A stretch of 64,000 nt of DNA from Cheilinus undulatus (Eukaryota > Chordata > Actinopteri > Labriformes > Labridae): assembly GCF_018320785.1 (NCBI RefSeq), contig NC_054866.1:13315885-13379884 (forward strand). Direction: 5' to 3'. The position numbers and the translations under genes are program-made. Below, one piece after another: positions 59,003 to 64,000 of this stretch. Position 1 is the stretch's first letter. The number at the start of each line of letters is the position of its first letter. Below the pieces are notes generated by a model. It did not search any database. It had not been told where the DNA came from and worked only from the letters and a program-made list of their open reading frames with translations.

Positions 59003-59008
59003 AATAAA
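59003..59008 (+). terminator. Poly(A) signal of iqcg
   Basis: AATAAA 61 bp after the iqcg stop codon on the coding strand, followed by TG-containing sequence. Confidence 0.65.
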
Positions 59009-59009
59009 G

Positions 59010-60900
59010 TCTGTAAACATGATTTTGATATTACTTTTAGTAATATTAACAGTGATAAAATCAGTCTAGAGTGTCAATGTCTAAACAGTTTACTCATGTG
59101 TGGAGACATCCAGAACTGTTATGCATAACAAGGACTGTCCCGTACCAGATTGAACAGGTCCCATGAGAGTTATAAACAGGAATTGAGTGATTTAATTAAA
59201 AATAAGCTACAGCAATGATAGTGATAGTTTAGTGCTGTCCTCTCTTGGTCGTTTTCGCGCAGCTGAAGTAACACTCATTGCTGCTGCTAGCTGCATTAGC
59301 TACAAAACTAGCCTCAGGTAACTGAGATGGACCTCTTGCTACTTATCTAAAAACATCAAAATCATCCTGGATGACATGGTTCTGAGGTGAGAACAACTCC
59401 ACTTCATCTAAGAAATGGCCATTTTACTAGTTGTGGTAATGATTTTGCTGTAATTTCACTTTTGTCGGCCTTTTAGGAAAACAACAGGCCTATGAGCACA
59501 CTGTGTGCATTTGAAGAATTTTCAAAATAAAACACTTGATACTAATCCCTGCTTACAGCTGATGCACCATGCTGCTGCTGACAAAGCTTAATCTCCTAAA
59601 ACCCAGCCTCCTCCTTTATAGTATAAAGCTTGTTGCCACCTTATATTCAGATTCATGCTACTGTGGATTAATTGCTTTTGAAATAATTTCATTGTATTCA
59701 ATACAGAATGTAATAACTATCTATCCATATGGGGGTTTCTAGTTATGTGGTCCCTACAAAGTCAAAGCATATCCCCCCAATACATGTATACATATCAGAG
59801 GTGAAGCCTCTCACTTGGCTTCCTAAAACACTTCCCCACTCCATCAACTTACTACTCTTGTCAGTTTGTTTAGAGAATTATCACAGCAGCACCACCTAGT
59901 GTTGAGACTAAGAAGTGCAATACCATCAAGCTTAAGCGCCATGTTCAATGTGAGCCACATTTCCTTTTACTTTTATGGCCCATGGACCACAGCTGGCCCA
60001 TAGGCCATAGTTTTGACACCCTTGATGAAGGGTCTCCTCATTTTAGCGGGGGAAACTGAGGCAGATCCTCAGAAGAGTGAATTTTTGTTCGAGACCAAAG
60101 TATGCTGTTTGTGCTCTAAGGAAGCAACACAAAGTGCACCAGCTTGACTTTCTGTGTATTATTATGAAACTGCTTTCCAGAGGCTGCAGATTCAGAATCC
60201 GCCTCTTCAACATCTGCAGCCTGATTGGCGTCCTCAAGCTTCCTTCGCCTTCCTGTGGAAACTGGAAACGTCCATGATGTTCTGCTGGCAGAGTGTGACC
60301 CAGGGAACAAACGTCAGTGAAATATTATGCACTTCCTCTTGTGCTGCAGAGACAGCAGTTAAAAATAGCTAGTTATTTTAACGCAGCACTTGTGCGATTT
60401 ACTCAGCTCAGGTCTGGACTGAAGCTCCATGTGGGCTCTGGTTTCAGGACTGCAGCACAAACACACAGGAAGATGAGCCCTTGAACAACAGCTCGAACTT
60501 TCCTGCTCTTCAAACATAGATGCAAGTGTGAGTTTAAGGGTGCAGCCACAATCCATCTCTCTCTGGTAAACAGGATTCACTTCAGGAAAGGTGTGTGTTA
60601 ACCAATATGCATCCAAGGGTATAAAGCAGTTATGACATCTTCTTTTACCTCATTTGAATGAAATTTAGACAAAGAATACTTTATAATCTTTAAGCCATTT
60701 GGGACAAACATGATAGCTGCCTGAAAAAAAGGTACCCTGTTGAGACTACACCTGTTTGCTGATGACACACGTTGCTTCTCATGAAAATTTTGCATCACTG
60801 ATTCAAACAAACAGAGAGCTAGTTTGTTATGCTGCTACGTACATATGCTTTGTGACAGACAATGTAGGTGTTTTTAAAAACCTGTTTTGTAGAATAAAAA
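59010..60900. other. Intergenic right of iqcg
   Basis: No gene recognised. It contains one copy of a dispersed repeat tail (59940-60030). Open frames near 60.0-60.6 kb are short and without known domains. Confidence 0.4.
59940..60030 (+). repeat. Repeat tail, ggcc-atagttttgacaccc type, copy 1
   Basis: Ends ggcccataggccatagtttt then gacacccttgatg. A second copy at 62,570-62,655 ends cctgggccatagtttggaca then cccctaa, in the same orientation. Common fish interspersed repeat; class not determined. Confidence 0.55.
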
Positions 60901-60904
60901 GCTG

Positions 60905-61085
60905 TTAAAGGGAAACAGCTAGCCTCTTATCTCAGTACAAGACTCCACAAGACCATTGTCTCTCTTCATCTGGTGATATTGACCACCACTGTGCCAGGTA
61001 AATCAGGTAAAATGCAGGGAACATACCTAATATACTATGCAGACATGATAACTGCAGCCTGCAGGTCTATCTAGAGCAGGGTTGT
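60905..61085. repeat. Dispersed repeat, copy 2 (see 7.8 kb)
   Basis: Starts aaacagctagcctcttatct and ends cctgcaggtctatctagagc, matching both ends of the 7810-8055 copy in the same order and orientation, with an internal difference in length. Followed at once by another repeat-like phrase (agccacattagag). Confidence 0.6.
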
Positions 61086-61935
61086 GCAAGCTTTTCCACC
61101 AAGAGCCACATTAGAGAAAATTGAATGGTCCACTCTGATATAAATCAGGACCGTCTGACTAGTCCATGTAGGCTTAGATAATAACTGAATATGCTTAAAT
61201 GGCTTGTTAATGGCTTACAAGACAAATAGCCATAAACTGTTAAACATTTTTGGGTAGCCAGCCAGATTACTGGGGGGGGGGGTCCTGAAATATGAAATCT
61301 GATGTCAGATTTCAGGAAGTTGTGGAACAGTTCACCTTCATTGGCAGTGTAATCCATCAATCTGCTGACTGTATGGCTAGGATCAACAGCAGACTTGGAC
61401 TTGCGCATGGGGTGATGGGTTCGCTGAGTTAATGTAGTATTCCCACTTTCTGAGCATGAGGATGAAAGTCAGTCTTTTGGTCCTCTGGGTCTTACTATAG
61501 TCTTGTAAGGCCTGGATGTTGACTGATGGCCAAAGGCGTCAGCTGGGCTATCTGGCTCATTTTTGGGTGTTGTTGGCAAGACCTTGGGCCTAATGCTGAC
61601 GTGCTCAAGAGAGCAGGGGTGGGAAGCGTCAGCTGCCTGATACAGCAATGGAAGCAGCATTTATAGCCATCTGGTGTGCTTTCTTAGGCCTTCTCCAGTT
61701 CAGTACATACTGGATGCCCAAGACTAGATAGGCTGTCCCAGATGCTGGGGGTGACCACATGCATTGTGGAGGGGGCAGCTGGGAGGATACCTGGAGAGAT
61801 GGGTTAGTGCCTGGTGCAGGCCTGGACAATGGCCATCAGGACACTAGAGCAGTACAGGACCAAGGTTGATGTAGCAAGTGCTGAACCGGCATATGCTCTC
61901 ATACCTGACCTGACCACCTAGAAGCAAAACCTCAA

Positions 61936-62520
61936 ATGCAACACAGTTCATCACAATCTCCATGTTCTAATGTGGGCTGCCGGAAGACAAAGCCAACCAG
62001 CAGCACCATCTGTTTTGTTAAAGAAGGAGACAAACCATCAACACAACACCAAAAGGCATCTGGGCTGCTCTTCACTGCACAGGACTGGAGGCTGGAAGCA
62101 GACCTTGGAAAGCAGCTGCATTTCCCCTCCAACATTGCCGAGACCACTCTACGGCCAGACATTGTTTTATGGTCAGCGTCATCAAAAAATGTCATGCTTG
62201 AGCTCACCGCGCCGTGGGAAGAGCTGATGGAGGAGGCACATGAGCAGAAGAGAGCAAAGTATGAGGAACTGAGAAACAACATAGAGAAGAGGCTGGAAAG
62301 CCAAGTGTTGGCCCATGGAGATTGGGTGTCGAGGCTACCACTACAGACGCAGCCGAGAAAGTGTCAAGATGGCTCTGGTTCAGGAGGGCAGATCCATGGG
62401 TTGCTGCTAGGGCAGGGGCCGGGGTCTGATCAGCCTTGGTTGGGTTGCCTGGGCGAGAGTGTATGATGATTGAAAGACCCGAAACACCTGATGACCCCTA
62501 ACATCACTGATGATGCGCCC
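61936..62520 (+). mobile_element. LINE C-terminal relic, restriction-like endonuclease domain
   Basis: A plus-strand frame of 176 codons has DWRLEADLGKQLHFP, then TTLRPDIVLWS, MLELTAPWEE and EQKRAKYEEL. This gives the Pro-Asp, Glu and Lys positions expected of a restriction-like endonuclease of an R2/NeSL/R4-type LINE. The frame then shifts: the following block (PMEIGCRG) continues in another frame, matching PVEVGCRGFV in the 13.5 kb copy. The 3' tail cacctgatgacccc is also shared with that copy. Reverse transcriptase is absent upstream, so this is 5'-truncated or rearranged. Unlike the 13.5 kb copy, the RPD is intact. Confidence 0.7.
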
Positions 62521-62569
62521 TAGCGTTGCATCTTGAAGATGTATCTGAAAACTGGGCCATTTTACATTT

Positions 62570-62655
62570 TATTTTCAGACTTGCTTAAGGGTCAATTAAA
62601 AACTGACCATGAGCCTCATTTGGCCCCTGGGCCATAGTTTGGACACCCCTAATTT
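62570..62655 (+). repeat. Repeat tail, copy 2 (see 59.94 kb)
   Basis: Contains catgagcctcatttggcccc and the gccatagtttggacacccct terminus. It directly follows the LINE relic. Same family and orientation as the copy at 59,940. Confidence 0.55.
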
Positions 62656-62659
62656 AGAC

Positions 62660-64000
62660 TTTCCTCCATTCACAGTGATTCCTAAATGGTGTTCCCCGCT
62701 TCCTGCCCACCATTTGACATTTGTGTGTCACTGAGTTCACTGCAAACAACCTATTCAACAGGTGGAGGTCCTTCCCTATTTAAGGAGCATGATGTCGCCA
62801 CAGTGCAGGAAGAACACTATCTCTCTCCTCTCCAAACTAGCAGGCCACACCTTGCTTTCTTTTGTTTGAGGACTCATTAATTTAGTTTTCGGTTGGGTGA
62901 AATAAGGGTTAGTCTCCAGTTTATTTAACTTTGCTTTTTTCACCCGATTGTACTTAAATTACAGTACTTTGGTTTATTAGTTTAGATACTCTTCAGAAAA
63001 ACATCTCTCTGTTTGTTATGTTGACCTCCTCCACCCTGAGGTACACTCCATATTACTCCTTTGTAAATATAAGTTAACACAAGGTTGTGCCCTGGCCTCC
63101 TTTAAACAGGCCATCACACAGTACTGTAGGTGTACACTTTAAACCTCTGGAGATCCTGTTAAAGTTTTCCCCCTCGTTACTTCACTTTATGTGATCTGAG
63201 TTTGAGCTCACTATCCTTTCATTTCACCTTCACATCATGTCAAACAGCAGTGGTACAGTATGTTTATTGTGGAAGCAATCACAGCCAGACTTTTCTGTGT
63301 ATGTGCCTAAATCTCAGCACCTGCTTGTCAAGGTCCAAGGTTTCCTGTTGATGCCAGGCTGTCAGGAACAAGTCCAGCTGGGTCAGAAGTCAAAGGATGT
63401 GTGTCACCATCACTTCCTTTCTCACTAGTATAGCAATACTGTTTTGCAATCACATTAAAGGACTGTTTCTTTTTTTAAAAAAGCTACTGCTTAGGGGGGT
63501 TAAATTGTAGTCTGAAAGGGGAGCAAGTCAAACTGACATTTTTATCTGAGGATAAAAGTATTAAAACATTTGAAGAATGTGAAAAACAATATCCCATCAA
63601 GCCTGTAGCCAAGGGGATTCAGAGGGTTAGGAAGAAACCCCCTGCATAGCCAAAGGTCCAGAATGTAAGATAGTGTTTTATTTTCTGTAGTGAAATCCAA
63701 TGGAGAATTTGAGGCTGGACTCAAAGATGGATGTCCATGCCTGATCCCTGTGTGACCTGACAAAGCTTGAGCAGTTTTGCAAAGAAGAATAGAGTAAAAT
63801 TGCAGTGTCCAGATGTGCAAGCAAGATTGAGACCTATCTACAGACTCAGTGCTGTGATTGCAGCCAAATACTGATTTGAAGCGGTTAAATATGCAGTCAC
63901 TTGTATTACATTACGTTTTTGTTTAATTGACATTACTTTGTAAAAAATCCGTACATTTAACATTATGGTTTTTGGTGTTTTTTGTCAGCAAAGCCAAATT
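62660..64000. other. Right end of the window, no gene seen
   Basis: No exon with homology, RNA gene or transposase recognised. Open frames at 62.7 and 63.2-63.8 kb are below 100 codons with no domain. Confidence 0.4.

Overview
The window is vertebrate nuclear DNA, almost certainly from a ray-finned fish. It has intron-split genes with GT/AG splice sites. It is crowded with Tc1-like transposons, tRNA-derived SINEs, MITEs and non-LTR (LINE) fragments typical of teleosts. The tail-to-tail order SGPP2 > < FARSB is also found in human.

Layout. (1) 1-6.9 kb, plus strand: the last two coding exons of sgpp2 (sphingosine-1-phosphate phosphatase 2); its earlier exons lie left of the window. (2) 9.17-9.83 kb, minus: an intronless copy of translation factor eEF1B (eef1b2) with an open frame but no Met at the ancestral start. 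(3) 10.3-34.5 kb, minus: complete farsb, the phenylalanyl-tRNA synthetase beta subunit. It has 17 coding exons whose junctions join in frame to 589 aa, the same length as human FARSB. (4) 36.5-47.6 kb, minus: complete sirt2, an NAD-dependent deacetylase, with 16 coding exons and 382 aa. (5) 49.5-59.0 kb, plus: iqcg (DRC9, nexin-dynein regulatory complex), with 9 coding exons and 311 aa. An RFX X-box-like site lies just upstream of its probable promoter. (6) 59-64 kb: repeat-rich intergenic DNA.

The genes are unrelated housekeeping or ciliary genes and do not form a pathway: lipid phosphatase, translation (farsb and the eEF1B copy), deacetylase, axoneme. sirt2 and iqcg are divergent across about 2 kb. 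farsb and sirt2 are in tandem, 2 kb apart.

Most of the rest is old mobile DNA. There are at least seven Tc1-like copies, one a near-complete element bounded by TA and one carrying a nested MITE with a target duplication. There are five tRNA-type SINEs and several MITEs. Two LINE relics carry a restriction-like endonuclease domain and two more are reverse transcriptase fragments. A degenerate tandem repeat with a unit of about 150 bp and a large inverted pair of repeats are also present. I found no CRISPR array, operon or other prokaryotic system, and nothing that convincingly looks like a new molecular system. The best leads are the eEF1B retrocopy, the X-box upstream of iqcg and the inverted repeat.
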